NCBI RefSeq assembly: GCF_014644315.1 | Contig: NZ_BMKL01000001.1 | Span: 1,437,001-1,501,000, forward strand | DNA: 64,000 nucleotides | DNA from: Tsuneonella deserti | Lineage (GTDB): Bacteria; Pseudomonadota; Alphaproteobacteria; Sphingomonadales; Sphingomonadaceae | Direction: 5' to 3' | In this document: positions 43,632 to 52,239 of the stretch, one piece after another | How positions within the stretch are numbered: position 1 is the stretch's first letter | Layout: each line of letters opens with the position of its first letter | Program-made: the position numbers and the translations under genes | The notes under the pieces: generated by a model | What the model saw: only the letters and a program-made list of their open reading frames with translations | Databases searched by the model: none | What the model was told of the DNA's origin: nothing

Positions 43632-45077
43632 ATGGCGGACGAGCATACCCTCCCGGATGAACTGCGCCCTGGCGAGGAAGCCGGACGTCCCGACGATCGC
43701 ATCGATGACGAACGCCATGACGAAGAAAACCGGCTGAAGACCAGCTACGTCCGCAGCGTCGTCGAGGCGCTGGATGCCGGCGACAAGGGCCGCGTCTACG
43801 ATTTGGTCGAGCCGCTTCACCCTGCCGACGTGGCCGACCTGTTCGAACTGGTCGACGCGGACGATCGTCCGCGCCTGGCCTCCGCGATCACCGACCTGCT
43901 TAGCGGCGAAGTCATCGCAGAGCTGAACGACTTCGTGCGCGATGGCATGATCGAGGCCCTGCCGCCCGAGACGGTGGCAGGGATAGCCGAACAGCTCGAG
44001 ACGGACGACGCGGTCCAGCTGATCGAAGACCTCGATGCGGCCGACCAGGCGGCCGTGCTGGCCGAAATGGAGCCTGCGGATCGGGCCGCGATCGAGAGCG
44101 CGCTCGCCTACCCGGAGGAGACCGCCGGTCGCTTGATGAGCCGGGCGTTCGTAGCGGTGCCCGAACACATGACGGTCGGTGACCTGATCGATTATCTGCG
44201 CGATACCGACCGGGGAGACTTGCCGACCGATTTCTGGGAGGTCTTCGTAGTCGACCCGGCGCACAAGCCGGTCGGCACCTGCCAGCTGTCGTGGATCCTG
44301 CGCACCCCGCGCCACATCGCCCTTGCTGATGTCATGAAGCGCGACCAGACGCTGATCCCCGTTACTGCCGACCAGGAAGAGGTCGGCAACATGTTCCAGA
44401 AGTACGCGCTGATCTCGGCGGCCGTGGTGGACGAGAGCGGGCGGCTGGTCGGGCAGATGACGGCCGACGACGTCGTACACATCATTTCCGAGGAAGCGGG
44501 TGAGGACGTCTTGCTGCTGTCCGGCGCGGGTGACGGCGACATCAACGAACCCATCCGCGACGCCTATACCGCGCGGGTGCGCTGGCTCGTGGCGAACCTC
44601 GCCACCGCATCGGTCGCATCCTTCGTCATCTCGCGGTTCGAAAGCGTCATCGCGCAGATGGTGGCCCTTGCCGTGCTGATGCCGATCGTCGCGGGGATCG
44701 GCGGCAATGCGGGGACCCAGACGCTGGCGGTGACCGTTCGCGCGTTGGCGACGAACCAGCTCACGGCCAGCAACGTATGGCGCGCGGTCCGCCGCGAACT
44801 GTCCATCGCGCTGCTGAACGGCGCCACGGTGGCGCTGGTGATCGGGCTCGCCGTCGGCCTGATCTTCGGCCACCCGATGCTCGGTGCGGTCATCGGCATG
44901 GCCATGCTGACGAATATTGTCATTGCCGGGATCGCCGGGGTCCTGGTCCCGCTGACGCTCGAACGGCTGGGAGCGGACCCGGCAATCTCATCCTCCATTT
45001 TCGTGACGATGACGACCGATTCGATGGGCTTCCTCGTGTTCCTCGGCCTGGCAGTCGCCAGCGGCCTCGTTGGATAG
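43632..45077 (+). CDS. mgtE: Magnesium transporter MgtE
   Basis: The 481-residue protein is a magnesium channel of the MgtE family. Its cytoplasmic N domain has LHPADVADLFELV. Two CBS domains (about 170-295) gate the channel by magnesium. Five C-terminal membrane helices include the pore-lining GIGGNAGTQTLAV motif and TMTTDSMGFL. The ATG at 43632 gives a 40-residue acidic extension before the N domain. It is divergent from ppiB and followed 38 bases later by a DUF1489 gene. Confidence 0.95.
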   Translation: MADEHTLPDELRPGEEAGRPDDRIDDERHDEENRLKTSYVRSVVEALDAGDKGRVYDLVEPLHPADVADLFELVDADDRPRLASAITDLLSGEVIAELNDFVRDGMIEALPPETVAGIAEQLETDDAVQLIEDLDAADQAAVLAEMEPADRAAIESALAYPEETAGRLMSRAFVAVPEHMTVGDLIDYLRDTDRGDLPTDFWEVFVVDPAHKPVGTCQLSWILRTPRHIALADVMKRDQTLIPVTADQEEVGNMFQKYALISAAVVDESGRLVGQMTADDVVHIISEEAGEDVLLLSGAGDGDINEPIRDAYTARVRWLVANLATASVASFVISRFESVIAQMVALAVLMPIVAGIGGNAGTQTLAVTVRALATNQLTASNVWRAVRRELSIALLNGATVALVIGLAVGLIFGHPMLGAVIGMAMLTNIVIAGIAGVLVPLTLERLGADPAISSSIFVTMTTDSMGFLVFLGLAVASGLVG

Positions 45078-45115
45078 GGCTTGAGGCCACTGTCAGCCCG
45101 ACTATTTCGACGATC

Positions 45116-45508
45116 ATGCCGCTCCACATGACAAAAATCGCCTACAGCTCGAAATCGATCGAGGCGCTGCGCGAGTGGGTGGAGGCGGAGGACGAGGCGC
45201 ATATGCGCACCCGATACCTGCCCAAGCGTCATGCGGAGATGATCGGCGGCTCGTTATACTGGATCATGGACCATGCCGTCGTCGCCCGCTGCGAAATCCT
45301 CGGCTTCGCCCAACGGCCGGACGGACACTGGACCATTCGGCTTCAGCCGCGGCTGATCCTCGTCGAGCCCAAACACAAGCGCGCCCACCAAGGCTGGCGC
45401 TACCTTCAGGATCGCGATGCCCCGCGTGACCTCGAAGACGGAGAGGTGCCCGGCGACGCGATCCCGGGGCGCCTTGCCGGCCGTCTGACCAAGCTCGGCC
45501 TGATTTGA
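45116..45508 (+). CDS. DUF1489-family protein
   Basis: The 130-residue protein has the family's features: the MPLHMTKIAYSSKSIEALR start, a YLPKRHAEMIGGSLYWIMDHAVVAR segment, and RLILVEPKHKRAHQGWRYL. DUF1489 is common in alphaproteobacteria and has no assigned function. The ATG at 45116 is preferred to an earlier frame inside mgtE. No membrane segment or catalytic triad is evident. It follows mgtE on the same strand. Confidence 0.87.
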   Translation: MPLHMTKIAYSSKSIEALREWVEAEDEAHMRTRYLPKRHAEMIGGSLYWIMDHAVVARCEILGFAQRPDGHWTIRLQPRLILVEPKHKRAHQGWRYLQDRDAPRDLEDGEVPGDAIPGRLAGRLTKLGLI

Positions 45509-45578
45509 CGAGGAAATAACTGCGATTGCGCAGCAGGCGCGAGCGGGCCAGTATCACGCCGAACCGCGGGGGCATGCG

Positions 45579-46367
45579 ATGGACCTGTTCGCTTCGATCG
45601 ATCTGCCGCACGCGCTCGCGGGTCTCCTCGTGGGTTTTCTCGTCGGGCTGACCGGGGTCGGCGGTGGCTCGCTCATGACGCCGCTGCTGGTGCTCATGTT
45701 CGGCGTAGCTCCGCAGACCGCCGTGGGCACCGACCTTCTATTCGCGGCGATCACCAAGATCGTCGGCGTGGGAATACATCACGGGCACAGCACCGTTGAC
45801 TGGCGTATCGTACGGCGTCTTGCCATCGGGAGCATGCCCGCCGCCGTGCTAACAATATCGGCTCTCAACACATTTATTCACATCGGGACCAACACCAGCC
45901 ACGTCATCCTGATCGCGCTCGGTGCATTGCTGGTGGTGACGTCCATCGGGCTCCTCTTCCAACGGCGGCTGATGGCCTACGGCGCCACTCACACCATCGT
46001 TCACTCGAGCCGCACTCTCTTGCCGACCGTAGCGCTCGGCGCGGTGCTCGGTGTGCTGGTCACCATCACGTCCGTGGGTGCAGGAGCGATCGGTGCAACG
46101 ATCCTGCTGATGATCTACCGACGGGTACCGGTGTCGCGCATAGTGGGCACCGACATCGCCCACGCCGTTCCGCTCGCGCTGCTGGCCGGAGCCGGTCACT
46201 GGTTGATCGGCAGCGTCGATGGACGCCTTCTGCTTGCACTGCTCGTCGGATCGATTCCCGGAGTGGTCGCCGGCAGCCTGCTGTCTTCTCGCTCGCCGGA
46301 CCGGTTCGTGCAATGGGCACTGGCCGCCATTCTCGCGGTCTCGGGGGTCCGGTTGCTGATCCAGTAA
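45579..46367 (+). CDS. TauE/SafE-family membrane permease
   Basis: The 262-residue protein has about eight membrane helices arranged as two repeats, each beginning with a glycine-rich GLTGVGGGSLMTP or ITSVGAGAIGAT motif typical of the sulfite-exporter TauE/SafE family. These export sulfite, sulfoacetate or related anions. The substrate is not clear, since no sulfur-oxidation gene is next to it. The ATG at 45579 is the natural start. Confidence 0.9.
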   Translation: MDLFASIDLPHALAGLLVGFLVGLTGVGGGSLMTPLLVLMFGVAPQTAVGTDLLFAAITKIVGVGIHHGHSTVDWRIVRRLAIGSMPAAVLTISALNTFIHIGTNTSHVILIALGALLVVTSIGLLFQRRLMAYGATHTIVHSSRTLLPTVALGAVLGVLVTITSVGAGAIGATILLMIYRRVPVSRIVGTDIAHAVPLALLAGAGHWLIGSVDGRLLLALLVGSIPGVVAGSLLSSRSPDRFVQWALAAILAVSGVRLLIQ

Positions 46368-46417
46368 CGCGGAACATTCGCGCGTCGGGCGCCGTTTCCT
46401 ATCCAAGGAGACGAACG

Positions 46418-46672
46418 ATGACCGAACGCAAACCCCATCCCGATAACGAGTTGATCGATTCCCTGGAGCAGGGAAGCGGCGGCTCGACTGCCCAGAACGA
46501 CCGTTGGGGCGGCAACCTTGCCCGCGATGTCGGCACGCGCTCGGAAGAACGATCGCTGGAGGGCAACCTGGTCGGCGAAGAGGTCGACCGGGTGAAAGGT
46601 TCGGACAATCCTGCCCGGGACGAGCTCAAGGGCGAAAAGACGATAGCCTCGATGCCGACTTCAGGCGATTGA
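46418..46672 (+). CDS. Small hydrophilic protein, unknown function
   Basis: The 84-residue protein is highly charged and lacks hydrophobic core residues, suggesting disorder. It is rich in Gly, Asn, Asp, Arg and Glu, with two related segments (GGNLARDVGTRSEE and EGNLVGEEVDRVKG). I recognise no family; it loosely resembles stress-induced hydrophilic proteins. An AAGGAG ribosome-binding site precedes the ATG at 46418 with good spacing, which supports expression. It stops one base before the converging FrnE-like gene. Confidence 0.7.
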   Translation: MTERKPHPDNELIDSLEQGSGGSTAQNDRWGGNLARDVGTRSEERSLEGNLVGEEVDRVKGSDNPARDELKGEKTIASMPTSGD

Positions 46673-46673
46673 A

Positions 46674-47348
46674 CTATCCGCTCCGGGCGACGACCTTTCG
46701 CAAGACATTGACGTAGGTTTCCGGCTCCTGGGCGCCGGGAACCAGGAATTGCCCGTCGATCACCATCGCCGGCACACCGCTTACAGAATGGTCGAACGCG
46801 CGCTGTTCCTCGGCCCTGACCTCCTGGGCGATGCCGGAATCGTCCAGACCCGCTTTCGCCTGCTGACGATCGAAACCGCTCGCTTGGGCGACGTTCAGCA
46901 GCACTTCGCGGTCGGCCATGTTACGCCGCTGTTGGAAGTGGGCCGCGAACAGTGCCAGCTTGAGCCGCGTCTGGGCTTCCGCGCCGGCGCTTTGGAGCGC
47001 CCAGCGGAGCAGCTTGTGAGCGTCGAAGGTGTTCCACAGCATCGCGGGCGGCGCTTCACCCGGACCGGTGTAGTCGAACGGAAATCCCGCCACCCGTGCC
47101 CGCTCGGCCATCATCGCCGCTCCTGCCGAAGCCTGCTCGGGCGTTCGGCCATACTTGCGGGCGATGTGCGCGCGGCTCTCCTCGCCCTCCGGCGGCATGT
47201 CAGGATTGAGTTCGAACGGCAGCCAGCGGATTTCCGCCTCGATCTCGCCCTCGAACGTCGCCAGCGCCCGTTCGAGGTTCTTGTAGCCGATGACGCACCA
47301 CGGGCACATCACGTCGGACCAGATGTCTATCGTGACCATCGCGCTCAT
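46674..47348 (-). CDS. FrnE-like DsbA-family oxidoreductase
   Basis: The 224-residue thioredoxin-fold protein carries CPWC in DVMCPWCVIG and the cis-proline segment SGVPAMVID, matching the FrnE/2-hydroxychromene isomerase-like branch. No signal peptide is seen, so it is probably cytoplasmic, unlike periplasmic DsbA. Start at 47348 overlaps the nudC stop as ATGA; internal ATG at 47339 is possible. It is the last gene of the beta-lactamase/nudC/frnE-like operon. Confidence 0.9.
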   Translation of the reverse strand: MSAMVTIDIWSDVMCPWCVIGYKNLERALATFEGEIEAEIRWLPFELNPDMPPEGEESRAHIARKYGRTPEQASAGAAMMAERARVAGFPFDYTGPGEAPPAMLWNTFDAHKLLRWALQSAGAEAQTRLKLALFAAHFQQRRNMADREVLLNVAQASGFDRQQAKAGLDDSGIAQEVRAEEQRAFDHSVSGVPAMVIDGQFLVPGAQEPETYVNVLRKVVARSG

Positions 47349-48226
47349 CGGTCGAGCCACCATTGCATCAGGTGGTTCGCAATCGCATGGCGAGGGGGAG
47401 CGCCGAACGGTGCATCGGGATCGTCAGCCAGCGCTGCGGCGACTTCGTCACGCGTGAACCAACGCCCTTCGGCAAGCTCGGTCGTGTCGATCACCACTTC
47501 GTCGTCGTCCGTCATCGCGTAGCAGCCCAGCATGAGCTGGCTGGGGAAAGGCCACGGCTGGCTGGCTACATACTGGACGTCGCGCACCCGCAGGCCAGAT
47601 TCCTCGAGCACTTCGCGCGCGACCGCTTCCTCGATGCTCTCGCCCGGTTCGACGAACCCGGCGAGGGTCGAGAAGCGGCCCTCCGGCCAGCCGAGGCCGC
47701 GGCCGAGCATCAGACGGCCGTCGTTTTCCACCAGCATGATGGTGACCGGATCCACCCGCGGAAAGTGCTGAGCTCCGCACGTGCCGCAGCCACGCTGCCA
47801 CCCGCCCTTGGCGATAGTGGTGTTGCCTCCGCAGGACGAGCAGAACCGGTGCCTGGCGTGCCAGTCGCAGATGCTGCGGGCTCCTCCATACAACGCGAGA
47901 TCACCTGGCGGGAGCGTCGCCATGAGCTGCCACAGCGCAGGATTTGCCAGGCGCGGCGAAGAGTCGCCGGACTGGGGGACAGCGGCAAAGCAGGCCCGCG
48001 CGCTTCCCGACTCTCCGGCTTCAAGCCCCAGGAACACCAGCTCGCAATCTTCGGGTGCATCGGCGAGGCTCCCCCAGGCGAGGCCTCCCAATTCATCCAC
48101 CCCGGGCATCAACCCGTCGAGGAGAAGCAATCGCGCGCGCCAGTTCATGTGGCCAGCGAGGGCATCAGGATCGGCGCGCACATGGTCCGCACGGTCGAGC
48201 GGCGACCCGGTGAAGGCGAGCGCCAC
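47345..48226 (-). CDS. nudC: NAD(+) diphosphatase / RNA decapping hydrolase NudC
   Basis: NudC hydrolyses NADH and removes NAD caps from RNA. The 293-residue protein has the zinc ribbon CSSCGG...CGTCGA and the Nudix box GFVEPGESIEEAVAREVLEE. The NudC-specific SQPWPFPSQLM motif separates it from other Nudix enzymes. The start is GTG at 48226, four bases after the upstream hydrolase gene. The stop overlaps the FrnE-like gene by four bases. All catalytic glutamates of the Nudix box are present. Confidence 0.95.
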   Translation of the reverse strand: MALAFTGSPLDRADHVRADPDALAGHMNWRARLLLLDGLMPGVDELGGLAWGSLADAPEDCELVFLGLEAGESGSARACFAAVPQSGDSSPRLANPALWQLMATLPPGDLALYGGARSICDWHARHRFCSSCGGNTTIAKGGWQRGCGTCGAQHFPRVDPVTIMLVENDGRLMLGRGLGWPEGRFSTLAGFVEPGESIEEAVAREVLEESGLRVRDVQYVASQPWPFPSQLMLGCYAMTDDDEVVIDTTELAEGRWFTRDEVAAALADDPDAPFGAPPRHAIANHLMQWWLDR

Positions 48227-48230
48227 GCGC

Positions 48231-49550
48231 CTACTTTCCGCCGGTCAGCGCGGCGGCGTCCACCCGCACGGCCTGCGTGAATTCGTCCGTCAGCGGATAA
48301 CCGGGCATGGCCATGTACTGCGTCATCATCGTCGCCCGCAGGCCGTGCCGGAAATCGACGAACGCCGCAGTCCCCGCAGCCCCCCCCCAACCATAGGTTC
48401 CCGCCTGGTCGCCAAGCCCGACGCGGCCGCCGGCCCCGAAGCCGGCGCCGTCCGCGAAAGTGCCGGTGGTATCGACCCCATCGGGGAGAAGATTGGACGT
48501 GCCCACGCGCACTGCCAGCTCGCTCATCACCCGCTTTCCATCGATCTTGCCGTATCCGGCGAGCATGCGAAGGAACCGGTCGTAGTCGCGCGCGCTCGAC
48601 ACGAGCCCGGCCCCGCCCATCGGGAATGGCGGGGGATCGGCGTAGATCGACTGCGTCGGCGGGTCGATGGGCACGAGTTGCCCTTCGAGCACGCCGTAGT
48701 TGGTCGTCAGCCGCCCCAGCTCACTCGCGGGCACCTGGAAGAACGTGCTGCCCATCCCGGTCGGTTCGAAGATGCGCTGCTTCAGAAACGCATCGAAAGG
48801 CTGGCCGGACGCGACCTCGATGACGCGACCCATAAGGTCGAGCGCGACGGAATAGGACCAGCGTGTCCCGGGCTGCGCCACGAGCGGAAGGCTGGCGAGG
48901 CCGTCTGCGAACGCGGCAAGGCTGCCGACAGCCTTTCCGCGGCCAAAAGCGGCCGCGATCGGCAGCTTCGTCACTTGTCCCGGGATCAGCCCGGCCTTTT
49001 CATAAGCGGTCTTGATCGCCCCCTTCTGGATGATCGAGTAACCCAGCCCCGCGGTGTGCGTGAGCAGGTTGCGGATCGTGATCGGCCGTTTCGCCGGCTC
49101 GAGATCGGTGATCGACCCGTCGTAGGTTTTCTGCACCTGCATTTCCGCGAAAGCCGGCAGGATTTCCGCGACCGGCTGGTCGAGGCCGAGCAGACCCTCG
49201 TCGATCAGGATCATCGCCGCCATGCCGGTGACCGGTTTGGTCATCGAGTAGATGCGGTAGAGGCTGTCGAACCCGGCTGGCCCCTCCTGCCCGAGAGCAA
49301 GGTTCCCGACCGCGACGACGTCGGGCGCAGCCTGCCCGAAGCCGATCGCGGACACCACGTTGGCGACCTTGCGTGCCGAGACGTACCTTTCGGACAGCCT
49401 GGCCACGCTCGGCCAACGCCCCGCGTCTTGAGCAAAAACCGCCCGGCCCAAGGGAAAGCCACCCAGCGCGGCGCCCGCCCCCAGCACGAACCCCGAACGA
49501 AGCAGGGAGCGCCGCGAGATCTGCGGCCCATCCAGGTCCCTCAATGCCAT
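48231..49550 (-). CDS. Class C beta-lactamase-like serine hydrolase, Tat-exported
   Basis: The 439-residue protein starts with a twin-arginine-type leader (SRRSLLRSG then a hydrophobic stretch to AVFAQD at about 41). The catalytic SxxK is Ser102-Lys105 in YSMTKP, and YSV near residue 232 supplies the second-box tyrosine. This is the family of esterases, D-aminopeptidases and class C beta-lactamases; antibiotic resistance cannot be inferred. It is first in an operon with nudC and a FrnE-like gene. It is divergent from a small membrane-protein gene. Confidence 0.9.
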   Translation of the reverse strand: MALRDLDGPQISRRSLLRSGFVLGAGAALGGFPLGRAVFAQDAGRWPSVARLSERYVSARKVANVVSAIGFGQAAPDVVAVGNLALGQEGPAGFDSLYRIYSMTKPVTGMAAMILIDEGLLGLDQPVAEILPAFAEMQVQKTYDGSITDLEPAKRPITIRNLLTHTAGLGYSIIQKGAIKTAYEKAGLIPGQVTKLPIAAAFGRGKAVGSLAAFADGLASLPLVAQPGTRWSYSVALDLMGRVIEVASGQPFDAFLKQRIFEPTGMGSTFFQVPASELGRLTTNYGVLEGQLVPIDPPTQSIYADPPPFPMGGAGLVSSARDYDRFLRMLAGYGKIDGKRVMSELAVRVGTSNLLPDGVDTTGTFADGAGFGAGGRVGLGDQAGTYGWGGAAGTAAFVDFRHGLRATMMTQYMAMPGYPLTDEFTQAVRVDAAALTGGK

Positions 49551-49648
49551 CTGTCTACCCTGTGACCAGTTTCATCCGGATTTGGGGCAAGGCGGTGGCC
49601 CGGTCAATCGGCCTTGCAAGAGCGCAGTGTCCTATCCATATAAGACAC

Positions 49649-49870
49649 ATGCTGAACATCGTTTCCGTGCTGATCGGGCTTTTCGCGCTAATCCTGGCAA
49701 TCCCCTCTGCCATACCGCTGCTCGGGTGGGGCAACTGGGTAGTCCTGCCGCTCGCGGTACTGGGCGCCGGCATCGGCGCGCTGTCGCGGTCAAACAGCGG
49801 GCGAAACCTGTGCCTCGTGGTGCTGGTCATCGCCGCGATCCGTCTCAGCCTGGGTGGCGGCATCATCTAG
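49649..49870 (+). CDS. Small inner-membrane protein, unknown function
   Basis: The 73-residue product is mostly hydrophobic, with two or three membrane segments (about 2-21, 24-42 and 53-70). I recognise no family. The ATG at 49649 is not preceded by a clear ribosome-binding site. Its last 81 bases overlap the end of mutY on the other strand, which is uncommon for two real genes. Either this gene is genuine and mutY has a dispensable tail, or this is a hydrophobic shadow. It sits divergent to the beta-lactamase-like gene. Confidence 0.5.
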   Translation: MLNIVSVLIGLFALILAIPSAIPLLGWGNWVVLPLAVLGAGIGALSRSNSGRNLCLVVLVIAAIRLSLGGGII

Positions 49871-50905
49871 CGCCCGTGCCGCCGCCTTGGCGTACAAGGT
49901 CGGCAATCCGGCTCCTTCGAGGTTCGCCACCGGCCACCATTCTCCCTCTCCTGCTGGATCTCGCGTGGCTCGGATCGAGCGCACCGACAGCGTCAATGCG
50001 CAATGGGTGAAGACATGGCGCACCGCGCCCGCATTGCGCCACCTGCCCGCAAAGGGCGGCTTACCCGATCCGTCCTGCCGGGCGGACCAGCCATCGTCCG
50101 GCAACGCGCGCATTCCGCCGAGCATTCCCGCCCTTGTCCTTCTCACCAGCCAGACGGCCCCCTCGCGTTCGATCCAGAACGCGGTGCCGGCGCGCGACGG
50201 CTTGGCCTTTTTAGGCAGCTTGAGCGGGTAATTGTCCGGCATCCCGGCCTGCCGGGCGCGGCAGCTTCCCGCCAATGGGCAGAGCAGGCACCGGGGTGCG
50301 CGCGGGGTGCAGATCGTCGCGCCGAGGTCCATCATCGCCTGCGCGAAATCGCCCGCACGGCCACTCGGGGTGACATCATCGGTGCTCGACCGGATTGCCC
50401 GGCGTGCGCCCGGAATCGGCTCGCCGATCGCGAACAGCCGGGCCACGACACGCTCGACATTGGCGTCCACGACCACCGCGCGGCGTCCGAAGGCAATCGC
50501 GGCCACCGCGGCTGCGATATAGGCCCCGACGCCCGGAAGTTCGCGCAATCCCGCTTCGGTCTCCGGAAAGCCGCCTCGCTCCGCCACTACGCGCGCGGCG
50601 GCGACCAGGTTGCGCGCGCGGGAATAGTAACCCAGCCCGGCCCATGCGGCCATCACCTCCGCCTCGTCTGCCGCTGCCAGCGCTTGCACTGTCGGCCACC
50701 TGTCGATGAACTTTGCATAATAGGGCGCGGCGGCAGCGGTGGTTGTCTGCTGGAGCATGACTTCGGACAGCCACACGCGGTAAGGCTCGGGCGGCGGGGC
50801 TCCAGGCGGGGAGCGCCAAGGCAGCACCCGAGCGTGTGCATCGTACCAGGCAAGCAGATCGCTCGCGATAGTCCCATGGATGATGGTGGTGGAACTGGCG
50901 CTCAC
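49790..50905 (-). CDS. mutY: Adenine DNA glycosylase MutY
   Basis: MutY removes adenine paired with 8-oxoguanine. The 371-residue protein has the helix-hairpin-helix ELPGVGAYIAAAV, the catalytic aspartate in VVVDANVERV and the [4Fe-4S] loop CX6CX2CX5C (CTPRAPRCLLCPLAGSC). A C-terminal NUDIX-like 8-oxoG recognition domain follows. The start is GTG at 50905, just ahead of the conserved DLLAWYDAHARVLPWR; no ATG lies in frame nearby. It is divergent from dciA with 14 bases between start codons. The tail after about residue 345 overlaps a small membrane-protein ORF. Confidence 0.94.
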   Translation of the reverse strand: MSASSTTIIHGTIASDLLAWYDAHARVLPWRSPPGAPPPEPYRVWLSEVMLQQTTTAAAAPYYAKFIDRWPTVQALAAADEAEVMAAWAGLGYYSRARNLVAAARVVAERGGFPETEAGLRELPGVGAYIAAAVAAIAFGRRAVVVDANVERVVARLFAIGEPIPGARRAIRSSTDDVTPSGRAGDFAQAMMDLGATICTPRAPRCLLCPLAGSCRARQAGMPDNYPLKLPKKAKPSRAGTAFWIEREGAVWLVRRTRAGMLGGMRALPDDGWSARQDGSGKPPFAGRWRNAGAVRHVFTHCALTLSVRSIRATRDPAGEGEWWPVANLEGAGLPTLYAKAAARALDDAATQAETDRGDDQHHEAQVSPAV

Positions 50906-50919
50906 CGCGCGCCTATGGC

Positions 50920-51474
50920 ATGGCCTCGTCGACGATGGAACGGGACGCATATGCCAAATCCGGCAAGGGCCTGAAGGCCGAACCGCGCCGCTACGAAAGG
51001 CCGCGCGGGGGACCTGCGCGCCCGATCTCCGAGTTGACCCCGCAGGTCGGACGATCGGCTTTCCGCCGGTTCGGCTTCGTGCAGTCCAGCGTCGTAACGC
51101 GCTGGCCCGAGATCGTGGGTGAACATCATGCCAAGGTGTGCGCGCCGGAATCGATCCGGTTCGCACCGGGGGAGAAATCCGAAGGCATCCTGCAGCTCGT
51201 GGTGCTGCCGGCCCACGCGCCGCTGATCCAGCATGTCATCCCCGAGATCATGGAGCGTGTGAACCGCTTCTTCGGATACAAGGCAGTCGCCAGGGTCAAG
51301 CTGCGGCAAGGGTCGGTTAATCCCCCGCGTGGTGAAGCGCCCGCTGCAGGACCGCCCTCGCTCAAGCCCATCCCGATCGAGCTGGGGGATAGCCTGCGCG
51401 ACATCGGCGATCCCGAGCTGCGCGCAGTGCTCGAATCGCTGGCTCGCTCGCTTGGGGGACAGGAGAACAGTTGA
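50920..51474 (+). CDS. DciA-like helicase loader (DUF721)
   Basis: The 184-residue protein has a DUF721 domain (about 35-125) with VVTRWPEIVGEHHAKVCAPESI and LQLVVLPAHAPLIQHVIPEIMERVN. DciA proteins assist loading of DnaB in bacteria lacking DnaC. The C-terminal region is proline-rich and probably disordered. The ATG at 50920 or 50935 is possible. Its stop overlaps the following dsbA-like gene by one base, and the block dciA-dsbA-dsbA-smc runs as one operon. Confidence 0.88.
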   Translation: MASSTMERDAYAKSGKGLKAEPRRYERPRGGPARPISELTPQVGRSAFRRFGFVQSSVVTRWPEIVGEHHAKVCAPESIRFAPGEKSEGILQLVVLPAHAPLIQHVIPEIMERVNRFFGYKAVARVKLRQGSVNPPRGEAPAAGPPSLKPIPIELGDSLRDIGDPELRAVLESLARSLGGQENS

Positions 51475-52154
51475 TGAAGATCGCTCGTCTGGCGCTGGCC
51501 GCGGTGGCCGCGCTGACCGCCACTTCCGCGACGGCCGAGCCTAACTGGCTGACGGTGGTCGATACGGCCGGCGGTGGACACAAGATCGGCAATCCCGCCG
51601 CAAAGGTGAAGCTGACCGAATTCGTCAGCTACACTTGTCCCCATTGCGGGCATTTCGCGCAGGAAGCCTCGAGTGCGATCGAAGTTTATACCGCAAGCGG
51701 CAAGGTGCAGGTCGACGTCCGCCACGTCGTCCGCGACCCCGTCGACCTGACGGTGGCCATGCTCGCCAATTGCGGGCCGGCCGCGAAATTTCCCCGCAAC
51801 CACACTGCGCTGATCCTCGCCCAGCCCAAATGGTTGCCGCTCGCCGAAAAGGCGACCGAGGGCCAGAAGGCGCGTTGGTATGGAGGGGCCATGTCCGCGC
51901 GGCGCCGGGCGATCGCCAGCGACCTTCACCTCTACGATATCATGGTCCCGCGGGGTTACGATCGGGTCACGCTGGACAAGTGCCTTTCAGACGATGCGCG
52001 CGCCAAGGCGCTCGGCGAGCAGTCGGTGGCCGATGACAAGAAGTGGAACATCCAGTCCACCCCCAGCTTCGCGATCGACGGGGCGCTGCTTACCGGAGTC
52101 TATACCTGGGGGCTGCTGCGGCCATTCCTCGACGCGCGGCTGAGCGCGACCTAG
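51474..52154 (+). CDS. DsbA-family thioredoxin-fold protein, periplasmic
   Basis: The 226-residue protein has a signal peptide (1-22) and a thioredoxin fold with CPHC in YTCPHCGHF, followed by the helical insertion and a cis-proline region (STPSFAIDG). It is presumably a periplasmic disulfide oxidase or isomerase. It begins in a one-base overlap with dciA. A second, lipidated homologue follows 85 bases later; the two align through VKLTEFVSYTC / IKLVEYASHTC and DPVDLT / DPIDLT. Confidence 0.9.
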   Translation: MKIARLALAAVAALTATSATAEPNWLTVVDTAGGGHKIGNPAAKVKLTEFVSYTCPHCGHFAQEASSAIEVYTASGKVQVDVRHVVRDPVDLTVAMLANCGPAAKFPRNHTALILAQPKWLPLAEKATEGQKARWYGGAMSARRRAIASDLHLYDIMVPRGYDRVTLDKCLSDDARAKALGEQSVADDKKWNIQSTPSFAIDGALLTGVYTWGLLRPFLDARLSAT

Positions 52155-52239
52155 CGCGCCTGTGGAAACAAACCGGGCGCGCTTCACCGCAGCCCTGCAA
52201 GAGTCTACCTTTCCCGCAAGTCATCAGAAGAGATCCTGC

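Noticed and set aside
43520..43702. Longer N-terminus for the cyclophilin
   Set aside because: It would overlap the divergent mgtE gene, and the added residues do not resemble a signal peptide; the conserved start is 43519.
44777..45115. Extended DUF1489 start inside mgtE
   Set aside because: The in-frame ATG at 44777 would add 113 arginine-rich residues that are only an alternate reading of mgtE; the conserved MPLHMTK start at 45116 is preferred.
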